From: Sulfitobacter litoralis
GTDB taxonomy: Bacteria; Pseudomonadota; Alphaproteobacteria; Rhodobacterales; Rhodobacteraceae
Assembly: GCF_900103185.1 (NCBI RefSeq)
Contig: NZ_FNJD01000001.1
Location: 248,001 to 312,000 of the forward strand
Reading direction: 5' to 3'
DNA length: 64,000 bases
Position 1 is the stretch's first letter; each line of letters starts with the position of its first letter. The notes below the pieces were generated by a model. That model made no database searches, was not told where the DNA came from, and saw only the letters and a list, made by a program, of their open reading frames with translations. Below, one piece after another: positions 1 through 8,147 of the stretch. The position numbers were made by a program, and so were the translations under genes.

Positions 1-247
1 AGGGGCGCATGATCTGCAAGGGGGTCAGGCCCGGAGCCTCTAACCGCCAAGCAGATCGCGCGATCGCGCCTTCGATCTTGACGCTGGCAAAGCCGCCGTC
101 CTCATAGGCAGAGACCGGCGCAAGGTAGCTATCGGGACCGGTATCGCGCGCCACGGTTTGCCGCGCCGCGGCGGGCAAGGACAATTCCAACGCGTTAGCC
201 CCACCCGCCAGTAAAAGCCAGATCAGCCCGGCACGCCAGCCGATCAT
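1..247 (-). CDS. N-terminus of a secreted protein, probably OmpA family (cut by window edge)
   Basis: Only the first 82 codons are visible; the rest lies beyond position 1. Translation starts MIGWRAGLIWLLLAGGANA, a typical Sec signal peptide, followed by a mature segment beginning LELSLPAAARQTVARD. From memory this resembles the N-terminus of OmpA-family proteins common in Rhodobacterales, but the peptidoglycan-binding C-terminal domain that would prove it is outside the window. The ATG overlaps the stop of the upstream AhpD-like gene (ATGA), so it is the last visible gene of a four-gene leftward operon. Export to the periplasm or outer membrane is supported; the family name is inference. Confidence 0.55.
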   Translation of the reverse strand, partial: MIGWRAGLIWLLLAGGANALELSLPAAARQTVARDTGPDSYLAPVSAYEDGGFASVKIEGAIARSAWRLEAPGLTPLQIMRP

Positions 248-813
248 CTGAATTGCGCGTGATAGCCGTCGTTCGGCTTCATCTCGGTGGCGCTGGCGAC
301 GCGGTTGGTCATGTTGAAGAACCCTGTGACCGATGCGATGTCAAAGATGTCGCGGTCCGAAAAGCCCACATCGCGCAGCGCCTGACGGTCCGCCTCCGTG
401 GTTTTGGCACTGGCAACGGTCAGATGTTCGGCGAACGCCAGCATCGCGGTTTGGCGTGCGTCCAGATCAGCGACGCGCCAGTTCATCACCATCTGTTCGC
501 CAAGGATCGGGTTGCCCGACAGTTGCCGCACAGCCGCGCCATGGGCCGTCAGACAATAGTAGCATTTGTTCACGGACGACACGACGACCGCAATCATCTC
601 GCGCTCGAGCTTTGACAGTTTCGACGCGCCCAGCATCAGATCGTTATACATCGCGGTAAACGCGTTCAACTTGTCCATGTCAAAGGCATAGGCCTGCAGC
701 ACATTCGGCACCATCCCCAGCTTTTCCTGACAGACATCAAAGTATTTCTGCGTGTCCTCGGGCAGCGGATCAACCATCGGCAGGTTCAGGGCAGTGGGGG
801 CATCATGCGCCAT
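244..813 (-). CDS. AhpD-like peroxidase-related protein (carboxymuconolactone decarboxylase fold)
   Basis: A 189-residue cytosolic protein of the uncharacterised peroxidase-related (AhpD/CMD) family. The signature CYYCLTAHG lies at residues 84-92: Cys84, Cys87 and His91 form the CxxC-x3-H redox site used by AhpD-type alkylhydroperoxidases. The helical N-terminal half, with a conserved PNVLQ, matches the family. An AGGAG ribosome site precedes the ATG. It starts 12 bases after the GNAT gene and overlaps the signal-peptide gene downstream, so it belongs to the same operon. A peroxide or thiol-redox role is inferred from the fold; the substrate is unknown. Confidence 0.85.
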   Translation of the reverse strand: MAHDAPTALNLPMVDPLPEDTQKYFDVCQEKLGMVPNVLQAYAFDMDKLNAFTAMYNDLMLGASKLSKLEREMIAVVVSSVNKCYYCLTAHGAAVRQLSGNPILGEQMVMNWRVADLDARQTAMLAFAEHLTVASAKTTEADRQALRDVGFSDRDIFDIASVTGFFNMTNRVASATEMKPNDGYHAQFR

Positions 814-825
814 GGGGCGGCTCCT

Positions 826-1536
826 TTAGTCAGGGGATTGACGGGAATGATAGTGGCCTACCAGATCAAAGCCCAGTCCTTGATACAGGCGGTTCGCGGC
901 CGCGTTCGCCTTTGTGCAAAGAACCGCCACCTGCGTCGCTCCCTGCGCCTGCGCCCAGAAACCGGCGCTGCGCATCAGCCATTTGGCGACGCCCTGCCCG
1001 CGCTGGTGTTCCAGCACCTCGACCGCATGGACCATGCACACCCCGTCATGCAGTGCGGCAAAGGCCACGCCACCGGGCATCTCATTCCAGCGGGTCAGGA
1101 TCGCGGTTTTGGTCGCGGCGCGGTGCATCACGTTGATCCGTTCGGGGCCGACGCCGCCCTTGGCCCAAATCTCGGTCATGATGGCCAGCGGTTCCCATAT
1201 CTGGAACGCGGTCACCCGCGGCATCGGCACATCGGTCAGCTTGCCCACAGGGGCCACATAGAGGTTCACCGGATCGACAATATCATACCCACGCGCGGCA
1301 AGCTCTGCGTCTAACGTGTCGTCGCCATCGCGGATCATGAAAATGGGCCGCTGGTCCATGGCGCGCATCGCAGCTTCTGCCTGACCGATATCGGCATTCG
1401 GTTCGGCCATCGTCGCGGCAGAGACGCGTTTGCCCCCGCCCTGCCCGTCGCGCAGGGTCCAACCTGTTTCAGTCCAGATTTTCGCCGCGGGCCAGGTGTG
1501 GTCAATGACGTGATAGAGCTGTGACAGATCGGTCAT
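826..1536 (-). CDS. GNAT family N-acetyltransferase
   Basis: A 236-residue protein whose C-terminal half carries the GNAT acetyl-CoA fold. Motif A is visible as EVLEHQRGQGVAKWLM (about residues 171-186), with the Q/RxxGxG/A pyrophosphate loop, followed by a motif-B-like NAAANRLYQGLGF and a final strand. The N-terminal half is divergent, as in two-lobed GNAT proteins. The ATG overlaps the stop of the upstream MoaB/CinA-type gene (ATGA), indicating translational coupling. The acceptor substrate cannot be read from sequence. Confidence 0.85.
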   Translation of the reverse strand: MTDLSQLYHVIDHTWPAAKIWTETGWTLRDGQGGGKRVSAATMAEPNADIGQAEAAMRAMDQRPIFMIRDGDDTLDAELAARGYDIVDPVNLYVAPVGKLTDVPMPRVTAFQIWEPLAIMTEIWAKGGVGPERINVMHRAATKTAILTRWNEMPGGVAFAALHDGVCMVHAVEVLEHQRGQGVAKWLMRSAGFWAQAQGATQVAVLCTKANAAANRLYQGLGFDLVGHYHSRQSPD

Positions 1537-2252
1537 GGGAACACCTTTGCAAGGTCGGCAATGGCCGCGTCGATCTCGGCCTGATCATTACCACGGATCA
1601 CGATATGCGCGCCGTATTTGCCGTCTTTCTGGAACGGATAGGACCCGATGGCGAGGGTCGGATAGGCCGTTGCCAACTCTCCCAACGGTCCAGCGATATC
1701 GCCTTCGCCCCGTTCGATACGATGGGTGGCGCTGATCAGCGGCGCACCACCGGTCAGCGTCGGTAAAACGCTGGCAACCATCGCTTCGAACACCGCGGGC
1801 ACACCAGCCATGACATAGACGTTCTCCAGCTTGAACCCCGGTGCGGCGGACACAGGGTTATCAATCAGAGTGGCATCGTCAGGGATACGCGCCATGCGCA
1901 GGCGGGCGGTGTTCAGCTCGGTTGCGCTTTTGGCATAGTGTTCGGCCAGTATGGCGCGGGCATCCTCGCGCACATCGATATTCTTGTTGAACGCAGCGGC
2001 AATGCAATCAGCGGTGATGTCATCATGAGTCGGCCCGATGCCGCCACTGGTGAACACGCTGTCATAGACCCGCGACAGTTCCTGCACCGCGGCGATGATG
2101 GTGCCGTTCTCGTCGCCCACCACACGGACTTCTTTCAGGTCGATCCCGACGCTGGTCAGCTGCCCTGCCAGATGGTGCATGTTTGAATCGCGGGTGCGCC
2201 CCGACAGGATTTCATCGCCGATGACGATCATCGCAGCAGTGGGATTGGGCAT
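1533..2252 (-). CDS. Competence/damage-inducible protein A domain protein (MoaB/Mog fold, short CinA)
   Basis: A 239-residue protein with the molybdopterin-binding MoaB/Mog fold, seen as MIVIGDEILSGRTRDSN at the N-terminus and SGGIGPTHDDIT near residue 75. Full CinA is about 400 residues because of a C-terminal nicotinamide-nucleotide amidase; that domain is absent, so this is the short stand-alone form common in alphaproteobacteria. The start at 2252 is chosen because AAGGAG precedes it; a longer in-frame start exists but adds residues without similarity. First gene of the leftward operon, 46 bp from divergent sfsA. The precise function of the short form is unclear. Confidence 0.85.
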   Translation of the reverse strand: MPNPTAAMIVIGDEILSGRTRDSNMHHLAGQLTSVGIDLKEVRVVGDENGTIIAAVQELSRVYDSVFTSGGIGPTHDDITADCIAAAFNKNIDVREDARAILAEHYAKSATELNTARLRMARIPDDATLIDNPVSAAPGFKLENVYVMAGVPAVFEAMVASVLPTLTGGAPLISATHRIERGEGDIAGPLGELATAYPTLAIGSYPFQKDGKYGAHIVIRGNDQAEIDAAIADLAKVFP

Positions 2253-2298
2253 GGCTGTCTCCTTGAGGGGCCGTTGATTGAGGTATAGGTCACACCCC

Positions 2299-3036
2299 AT
2301 GCGCTTTCAAACCGAACTTGTCCCCGCCCGCCTGATCCGCCGCTACAAACGGTTTCTGGCCGATTGCCAGCTAGAGGACGGCACCGAGGTGACGGCCCAT
2401 TGCGCCAACCCCGGGTCAATGATGGGTTTGGCGACTCCCGGTATGAAAATCTGGCTCGAGCCCAATGATGACCCCAAGCGCAAGCTGACCTATGGCTGGC
2501 GGCTGGTTGACCATGAAAACGGGCATTTCACCGGCGTCGATACCGCGCTGCCGAACCGCGCGATCAAGGCCGCATTGATGGATCGGCAGATCGCCCCCTT
2601 TGCCGGCTACACCACCGTGCGGCCCGAGGTGAAATACGGTGAAAACTCGCGCATCGACTTTCTGCTGACCGAAACCGGTCTGCCCGACGCCTATGTCGAG
2701 GTAAAGTCTGCCACCCTGTCACGTACCGACGGTTTGGTCGAATTCCCCGATAGCGTGACCAAACGCGGCACCAAGCATCTGGGCGAACTGGCGCAGATGG
2801 CGCGTGACGGGCACCGCGCGGTGCTGCTTTATCTGGTGCAGCGTACCGATTGCGGCACCTTTTGCGTGGCTGCCGACATTGACCCCGCTTATGCGGCGGC
2901 CTTTGCCGACGCCCGTGCCGCCGGACTGGAAACCCATGTCATTGGCACCCATATCAGCCCCCAAGGGGTCAGCGTTGCAGGTACAATCCCCCTAATCGAC
3001 CCGCCTGCACTGGTTCTTGGGAACCAAGCGGGTTAG
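2299..3036 (+). CDS. sfsA: DNA/RNA nuclease SfsA (sugar fermentation stimulation protein)
   Basis: A 245-residue protein matching SfsA along its length: an N-terminal OB-like part with RLIRRYKRFLADC and TAHCANPGSM, then a restriction-endonuclease-like C-terminal part with EVKYGENSRIDFLL and YVEVKSATL, the PD-(D/E)xK-like acidic/lysine residues. Family members were first described as sugar-fermentation stimulators and later as nucleases. The start at 2299 is chosen because MRFQTELVPARLI aligns with the usual N-terminus. It is divergent from the short CinA gene and lies 34 bp before map in the same direction. Confidence 0.93.
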   Translation: MRFQTELVPARLIRRYKRFLADCQLEDGTEVTAHCANPGSMMGLATPGMKIWLEPNDDPKRKLTYGWRLVDHENGHFTGVDTALPNRAIKAALMDRQIAPFAGYTTVRPEVKYGENSRIDFLLTETGLPDAYVEVKSATLSRTDGLVEFPDSVTKRGTKHLGELAQMARDGHRAVLLYLVQRTDCGTFCVAADIDPAYAAAFADARAAGLETHVIGTHISPQGVSVAGTIPLIDPPALVLGNQAG

Positions 3037-3070
3037 ACAACACCAAATTCATATGACGGAGACAGCGGTG

Positions 3071-3886
3071 ATGAACGAACACCGAGGACGCCAGACCAAA
3101 GATGGCATTCGCATTTACGACCCCTCGGATTTCGCGGGGATGCACGCGGCGGGCAAGCTGGCGGCGCAAATCCTTGATGATATTGCCGAACATGTCTTTG
3201 TCGGGCAGACCACGGGTGCCATCGACGGCGTCATCACGCAGATGGTCGAAGACGCAGGCGCGAAATCGGCCACCATCGGGTACAAAGGCTATCAGCACGC
3301 CAGCTGCATCTCTTTGAACCACGTCGTGTGCCACGGCATCCCAGGTGACAAAAAGCTCAAGGATGGCGACATTCTGAACATCGACGTCACCGTGATCGTC
3401 GATGGCTGGTTTGGCGATACCTCGCGGATGTATGTCGCAGGCAAGCTGTCGCGCAAGTCAGAGCGGTTGATTAATATCACCCATGACGCACTGATGCGCG
3501 GCATAGAGGTCGTGAAACCCGGCAACACTTTTGGCGACATCGGTCACGCGATCCAGACCTTTGCGGAATCCCACCGGATGAGCGTTGTCACTGATTTTTG
3601 CGGTCACGGGCTGGGGCGCGTTTTCCATGCCCCGCCAAACGTACTGCACTATGGCCGCCCCGGCACCGGTGCGGTGCTAGAGCCCGGCATGTTCTTTACC
3701 ATCGAACCGATGGTCAATCTGGGCCGCGCCGAAACCAAGGTACTGGCCGATGACTGGACAGCCGTGACCCGCGACAAATCCCTGTCAGCGCAGTTTGAAC
3801 ATTCGATTGGCGTGACGGAAACCGGCTGCGAGATCTTTACCCAATCCCCCGGCGGCATGTTCCACCCGACCTATAGCCAGGGCTGA
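3071..3886 (+). CDS. map: Type I methionine aminopeptidase
   Basis: A 271-residue enzyme that removes the initiator methionine from nascent proteins. The five metal ligands of the pita-bread fold are recognisable: Asp in NIDVTVIVDGWFGD (two Asp), His in FCGHGLGRVFHAPP, Glu in FFTIEPM and Glu in QFEHSIGVTE. The ATG at 3071 is preferred because GGAG lies 9 bases upstream; an in-frame ATG at 3053 lacks a ribosome site. It follows sfsA by 34 bp and converges with pssA, the two stop codons being only three bases apart. Confidence 0.96.
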   Translation: MNEHRGRQTKDGIRIYDPSDFAGMHAAGKLAAQILDDIAEHVFVGQTTGAIDGVITQMVEDAGAKSATIGYKGYQHASCISLNHVVCHGIPGDKKLKDGDILNIDVTVIVDGWFGDTSRMYVAGKLSRKSERLINITHDALMRGIEVVKPGNTFGDIGHAIQTFAESHRMSVVTDFCGHGLGRVFHAPPNVLHYGRPGTGAVLEPGMFFTIEPMVNLGRAETKVLADDWTAVTRDKSLSAQFEHSIGVTETGCEIFTQSPGGMFHPTYSQG

Positions 3887-3896
3887 TTTTCAGCCC
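3880..3896. terminator. Perfect hairpin spanning both convergent stop codons of map and pssA
   Basis: GGGCTGA-TTT-TCAGCCC is a perfect 7-bp palindrome. The left arm ends with the TGA of map and the right arm begins with the complement of the TGA of pssA. There is no U-run on either side, so efficient intrinsic termination is doubtful; it may slow polymerase or protect 3' ends. Confidence 0.4.
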
Positions 3897-4651
3897 CGGC
3901 GCTTGGCGAGCTCAAGCTCGATCACGGCCCACAACACGCTGCCCGCATAGGCAAAGCAGCAGATCACCAAGGTGGCCCAGGGAAAGCTGACAAGACAGGC
4001 GATGAAGCCGGTAAAGAAGATCAGGAAATAGGTCACGTTGGTCCGCGAAAAGCTGACCGACTTTAACGACCATGTCGGGATGCGGCTGACCATGACCCAG
4101 CCGACCAGCACGATATAGAGGCACGTCAACGCATCCGGCATCGCAGCACCGGGGCCAAAGGCATAGGGCAGGTAGATCGGCAACATCACCAGCATCGCGC
4201 CTGCAGGCGATGGCACGCCGGTGAAATAGCCACCGTCGTCCAGCGGGTCTTTGGTCCGCGAATCCACGTTGAACCGCGCCAGTCGCATCACGCAGCAAAT
4301 CGCAAAGACCAGCACACTAAGCCAGCCCGCGCGGTAGAAATCCTGCAGCCCCCAGAAATACACCACCAAGGGCGGTGCGACGCCAAAGTTCACGAAATCC
4401 GCGAGACTATCCAGTTCGGCACCGATCTTGCTGTTGCTGCCCAGATAGCGCGCAGTGCTTCCGTCCATGCCGTCAAGGATGCTGGCCAGCGTAATCAACG
4501 CGACGGCCAGCGAAAAATTCCCCTCGGCGGCAAACCGGATAGCCGAAATACCTGCACAGATCGCGGCAATGGTCAGCATGTTAGGTAACAGCTGCAGCAG
4601 CGAAAATTCGGTTTTCACTTTATCGGGTGCGACGGGGGGCATATCTGTCAT
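3890..4651 (-). CDS. pssA: CDP-diacylglycerol-serine O-phosphatidyltransferase
   Basis: A 253-residue integral membrane enzyme making phosphatidylserine from CDP-diacylglycerol and serine. The CDP-alcohol phosphotransferase signature DG-x2-AR-x8-G-x3-D-x3-D is visible in DGSTARYLGSNSKIG followed by AELDSLAD (about residues 65-87). Several hydrophobic segments follow. It begins directly after the psd stop codon, so phosphatidylserine synthase and decarboxylase are co-transcribed and supply phosphatidylethanolamine. Its length is that of the Gram-positive-type (type II) synthase usual in alphaproteobacteria. Confidence 0.94.
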   Translation of the reverse strand: MTDMPPVAPDKVKTEFSLLQLLPNMLTIAAICAGISAIRFAAEGNFSLAVALITLASILDGMDGSTARYLGSNSKIGAELDSLADFVNFGVAPPLVVYFWGLQDFYRAGWLSVLVFAICCVMRLARFNVDSRTKDPLDDGGYFTGVPSPAGAMLVMLPIYLPYAFGPGAAMPDALTCLYIVLVGWVMVSRIPTWSLKSVSFSRTNVTYFLIFFTGFIACLVSFPWATLVICCFAYAGSVLWAVIELELAKRRG

Positions 4652-5317
4652 TTAGGAAAGCTCCGCCAGAACGGTTTCGCCTGCGACCATGGTTTGCCCG
4701 ATGCTGACGCGCGGGGTGACGCCTTCGGGCAGATAGACATCAACACGCGAGCCAAAGCGGATCAGGCCAAAGCGCTGACCCGCCTGCGTATGCGCGCCTT
4801 TCTTGGTGAAGCAAACGATACGACGCGCCACCAGTCCGGCGATTTGCACGGCTGCCACCTCGCGGCCATCGGCCATTTTGATACGCAGGCTGTTGCGTTC
4901 GTTATCCTCGCTCGCCTTGTCCAGCGAGGCGTTGAAAAACTTGCCGGGGCGATAAGCGATTTCGGTGATCTCGCCTGCGACGGGCGCGCGGTTCACGTGG
5001 CAGTTAAACACGTTCATGAACACGCTGACCCGCGTCAGGGGGGTGTCTGCCATCCCCAGCTCTGCGGGTGGCACGGCAGGTTCGATCAGGGACACGATAC
5101 CATCGGCAGGGCTGATGACAAGGTGGTCGCCCTTGGGTGTCACACGTTCTGGGTCGCGGAAAAAGTAGTAGCACCACACGGTTGCGCCGACACCCAGCCA
5201 CCCCAGAGGTTCAGCGATGATGAAAAGCACCACCGTGATCGCCGCAAAGATAGCCACGAACTTGCGCCCCTCGGGGTGCATCGGCTTGATGAAGGTGCTG
5301 GTCATGCTCAGGCTCAT
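4652..5317 (-). CDS. psd: Phosphatidylserine decarboxylase proenzyme (short type)
   Basis: A 221-residue membrane-associated proenzyme that decarboxylates phosphatidylserine to phosphatidylethanolamine. A hydrophobic N-terminal anchor (residues about 18-40) is followed by PADGIVS and [16 protein letters not shown] core sequence. Near the C-terminus, [10 protein letters not shown] contains the Gly-Ser at which the chain self-cleaves to create the pyruvoyl group. The start at 5317 is preceded by AAGGAAAG; 5305 is an alternative ATG without a ribosome site. Operon with pssA. Confidence 0.94.
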   Translation of the reverse strand: MSLSMTSTFIKPMHPEGRKFVAIFAAITVVLFIIAEPLGWLGVGATVWCYYFFRDPERVTPKGDHLVISPADGIVSLIEPAVPPAELGMADTPLTRVSVFMNVFNCHVNRAPVAGEITEIAYRPGKFFNASLDKASEDNERNSLRIKMADGREVAAVQIAGLVARRIVCFTKKGAHTQAGQRFGLIRFGSRVDVYLPEGVTPRVSIGQTMVAGETVLAELS

Positions 5318-5404
5318 GGCGGTCTACTTTCCTTTAGGTCTTTGTGTAGCACATAGGCCGCAGCGCTCCGAATGCAAAGCGGCATCTAGCAGCGGACCTG
5401 TCGG

Positions 5405-5956
5405 CTACTTAGGTGTCAGCAGCGTGATCCATGTGTCGCCATATTTGCGCTTGTCCTCGCGGGTGAACCCTGGGGGCGGATCAAGCGGGGCGTTTTCCTC
5501 GCAGACGATCATGGCACTGGGGGTCAACCAGCCGCCTGCACGCGCCTTGATCAACGCGGCCTGCCCCATGCCTTTGCCATAGGGCGGGTCAAGAAAGACC
5601 AGATCGAACGGTGCCGCGATCCAGTCGCCAAGCGCTGTCGCATCCGACCGCATCAGCGTCGTTTCACCCTCGACCCGCAGCTTTTTGATGTTCTCGGTGA
5701 TCAGCTTTTGCCCGACGCGCCCGTTCTCGATGAACACGACTTCGCGGGCGCCACGCGACAGCGCCTCTAGGCCCAAGGCACCCGTCCCTGCGAACAGGTC
5801 CAGCACCCGCGCGCCGTTGATGACGTTGTGATGGGTCAGCATCGAAAACAGGCTCTCGCGCACACGATCAGAGGTGGGGCGCAAATGCGCTTCGGTGTCG
5901 CCCTTGCCCACATCAGCCAGCTGCGTACCACGGTGTTTGCCGGCGATGATCCTCAT
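5405..5956 (-). CDS. rsmD: 16S rRNA (guanine(966)-N(2))-methyltransferase RsmD
   Basis: A 183-residue SAM-dependent methyltransferase. It starts MRIIAGKHRG, typical of RsmD. The SAM-binding loop DLFAGTGALGLEALSRGA and the catalytic DPPY (in LVFLDPPYGKG) are both present. The family methylates G966 of 16S rRNA in the assembled small subunit. The ATG overlaps the stop of the upstream FAD oxidoreductase (ATGA); an in-frame longer reading frame upstream simply runs inside that gene and is not coding. Confidence 0.94.
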   Translation of the reverse strand: MRIIAGKHRGTQLADVGKGDTEAHLRPTSDRVRESLFSMLTHHNVINGARVLDLFAGTGALGLEALSRGAREVVFIENGRVGQKLITENIKKLRVEGETTLMRSDATALGDWIAAPFDLVFLDPPYGKGMGQAALIKARAGGWLTPSAMIVCEENAPLDPPPGFTREDKRKYGDTWITLLTPK

Positions 5957-7161
5957 GATTTCAGCAGCGCTTTCATGTCTGTGGCGGGGTCTTCGATCAG
6001 CGCGGGCGCGGGGGATTTGCCCGCCTCGATCAACCGGCGCCCGATCATGAACCCGCGCGGATCGTTCATCGCGTCCACCGCCAGCAGTTCGTCCCCGCGA
6101 TAGTACCAAAAGGCCACACTATCGGCATCGGTGCGGCGGGTGATGACACGGTCATAGCCCATGTTCAGCCCTGCGATCTGCAGTTTCACGTCATATTGGT
6201 CGGACCAGAACCACGGCTTTGCGACATATTCCTTATCCGCACCCATGATATTCTCTGCCACCAGTTCAGCCTGATCGATGGCGTGTGGCACAGATTCCAA
6301 CCGGATGCGCCCGCTGCGATAGGGGAAGGACGCGCAATCGCCCGCGGCCCAGACATGCGGCGCAGAGGTGCGGCCGTGCGTGTCCGTCATGATCCCGTTG
6401 TCATTCACAATGCCTGCCGCATCGGCCAGCGCTGTTGCAGCCCCGATACCAACGCCGACAATCACAAAATCCACCGCAAGTTCAGACCCGTCCGACAGCT
6501 GCGCGCCGGTGACATGGGTATCGCCTATCAAACGTTCCAAACCAACGCCCTCGCGGATGGTCACCCCATGCGCGGCATGAAGGTCGCGGAAAAAATCTGA
6601 TGTCTGCGGCGCGGCAACCCGTTGCAAGATGCGGTCGCCCATTTCTACCAGTGTCACCTGCAACCCCAGCTTGGCCGCAACCGAGGCCGCCTCTAGCCCG
6701 ATATAGCCACCACCGACGATCAGCACCCGCGCGCCTTTGGCAAAGCGCGGGCCCATCGTATCGACGTCGCTGAGGTCACGCACCACATGCACGCCCTCCA
6801 GATCGCCCCCGATGCTGGCAGGCAGGCGGCGTGGGAACGATCCGGTGGTCAGCACCAGATCATCATAGGGCATGTTCCCGCCGTTCACCCGAATGGTCTG
6901 CGCTGCCGGATCGATGCTGTCGACTGTGGTGCCCAGCATCAGGTCGATCCCGTGATCGGGATAAAAGCTTTCGGGCCGCAGATAGAGCCGTTCAAGCGCC
7001 ATGTCGCCCAACAGATAGGCTTTGGACAGGGGGGGGCGTTGGTAAGGGGGCACGGCTTCGGCCCCGATCAACGTGATTTTCCCTTCAAAGCCGGAGTTGC
7101 GCAGCTTGGCCACACAGGATGACCCCGCCTGACCTGCCCCGATCACCACCACATGACCCAT
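5953..7161 (-). CDS. FAD-dependent ferredoxin/rubredoxin reductase-type oxidoreductase
   Basis: A 402-residue flavoprotein of the ferredoxin-reductase type. It has an N-terminal FAD site (VVVIGAGQAGSSCVAKLR), PPYQRPPLSK, an NAD(P)H Rossmann motif (VLIVGGGYIGLEAA, about residue 147), the second FAD motif WAAGDCASFP and the C-terminal reductase domain with WFWSDQYDVKLQ. Such proteins pass electrons from NAD(P)H to a small ferredoxin or rubredoxin for P450s or ring-hydroxylating oxygenases; no such partner is adjacent. It is divergent from a peroxiredoxin and translationally coupled to rsmD. The start at 7161 is preceded by a GGGG-rich ribosome site. Confidence 0.88.
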   Translation of the reverse strand: MGHVVVIGAGQAGSSCVAKLRNSGFEGKITLIGAEAVPPYQRPPLSKAYLLGDMALERLYLRPESFYPDHGIDLMLGTTVDSIDPAAQTIRVNGGNMPYDDLVLTTGSFPRRLPASIGGDLEGVHVVRDLSDVDTMGPRFAKGARVLIVGGGYIGLEAASVAAKLGLQVTLVEMGDRILQRVAAPQTSDFFRDLHAAHGVTIREGVGLERLIGDTHVTGAQLSDGSELAVDFVIVGVGIGAATALADAAGIVNDNGIMTDTHGRTSAPHVWAAGDCASFPYRSGRIRLESVPHAIDQAELVAENIMGADKEYVAKPWFWSDQYDVKLQIAGLNMGYDRVITRRTDADSVAFWYYRGDELLAVDAMNDPRGFMIGRRLIEAGKSPAPALIEDPATDMKALLKS

Positions 7162-7253
7162 CCTAGCCCCTTTCGAAAAAACCGTGTTCCTGCCTGCGTG
7201 CAAAGCCTATATCTTCCTTGAAGACAAACGCAATGACACGAAAGGTCTCGCAT

Positions 7254-7742
7254 ATGACGATTTCCCAAGGTGACACGCTGCCCGACGCAACGCTGGTGCA
7301 AATGGGCCCCGACGGGCCAAAGCCTGTGCAGATGGCTGACAAGCTAAAAGGCCGCAAGGTCGTCGTCTTTGCCGTGCCCGGTGCCTATACACCGACCTGT
7401 GATTCCGCGCATGTGCCCAGCTTTGTGCGCACCAAGGACCAGTTCGACGCCAAGGGCGTGGACGAGGTCATCTGCGTATCGTGCAACGACCCTTTCGTTA
7501 TGGCGGCTTGGGGTGAGTCAACCGGCGCGACAGCGGCGGGCATCACCATGCTGGCCGATGCCAGCAGCGCCTTTACCAAAGCCATCGGCATGGAATTCTC
7601 GGCCGAGCCCGCGGGCCTGATCTCGCGCTCCAAACGCTATGCGATGCTAGTGGATGATGGCAAGGTCACGCTGTTCCAAGCCGAAGTGCAAGCCGGTGTC
7701 TGCGATATGTCGGGCGGCGAAGCGCTGCTGGACAACATGTAA
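7254..7742 (+). CDS. Prx5-type peroxiredoxin
   Basis: A 162-residue thiol peroxidase of the atypical Prx5/AhpE-like group. The peroxidatic site PGAYTPTC (Cys49) carries the PxxxTxxC pattern, and CVSCNDPFVMAAWG is the typical Prx5 stretch. A further Cys near the C-terminus (AGVCDMSGG) could resolve the sulfenate. It reduces hydroperoxides with glutaredoxin or thioredoxin as donor. The start at 7254 follows AAAGG; in-frame ATGs at 7218 and 7233 are weaker candidates. It is divergent from the FAD reductase and followed by a strong terminator. Confidence 0.93.
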   Translation: MTISQGDTLPDATLVQMGPDGPKPVQMADKLKGRKVVVFAVPGAYTPTCDSAHVPSFVRTKDQFDAKGVDEVICVSCNDPFVMAAWGESTGATAAGITMLADASSAFTKAIGMEFSAEPAGLISRSKRYAMLVDDGKVTLFQAEVQAGVCDMSGGEALLDNM

Positions 7743-7763
7743 TCCTGCACGCCCCTGAAAACG

Positions 7764-7802
7764 AAAAACGCAGCCGCGGGTGCACCGGGGCTGCGTTTTT
7801 CT
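7764..7802. terminator. Intrinsic terminator, bidirectional
   Basis: A 12-bp stem AAAAACGCAGCC / GGCTGCGTTTTT (7764-7775 with 7789-7800) with a 13-base loop. U-runs appear on both strands, so it can stop the peroxiredoxin transcript and the convergent phhB operon. Confidence 0.9.
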
Positions 7803-7835
7803 TTGGTGACGGTGACTGGGCCTGTGACTGGCGGT

Positions 7836-8147
7836 TTAGCCCGCTTTGACCTCGCCCATCAGCCCGTCCATCTTGCGCGCCAGCTTGGCGTCGAGCGAGC
7901 TTAGGCCATCAACGTCATGGGTCGTCAGGGTGACGATGACCTTGTTATAGACGTTCTCCCACTCTGGGTGGTGGTTCCACTTTTCGGCCCAGATCGCCGC
8001 GCGGGTCATCCAGCCGAACGCATCCGCGAAATCATTGAACTTGAATGTTTTGACGATGGCGTCGCGGTCATCCACCATGGCCCAGCCTGTGCTGAACAAG
8101 GGTGCCAATACAGTTTTGCGCGTCTCTTCGCTTAATCTTTCGCTCAT
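7836..8147 (-). CDS. phhB: 4a-hydroxytetrahydrobiopterin dehydratase
   Basis: A 103-residue pterin-4a-carbinolamine dehydratase, about the full family length. The signature EKWNHHPEW (residues 55-63) contains the paired histidines and tryptophan of the active site, and [12 protein letters not shown] follows as expected. It recycles the pterin cofactor after aromatic amino acid hydroxylation; some relatives act in molybdopterin metabolism, and no phenylalanine hydroxylase is in this window. Last gene of a four-gene operon; its ATG overlaps the stop of the acyltransferase. Confidence 0.93.
   Translation of the reverse strand: MSERLSEETRKTVLAPLFSTGWAMVDDRDAIVKTFKFNDFADAFGWMTRAAIWAEKWNHHPEWENVYNKVIVTLTTHDVDGLSSLDAKLARKMDGLMGEVKAG

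Noticed and set aside
2253-2298. LexA box for the 'damage-inducible' CinA-like gene
   Set aside because: No GTTC-N7-GTTC or GAAC-N7-GAAC in the short divergent region with sfsA.
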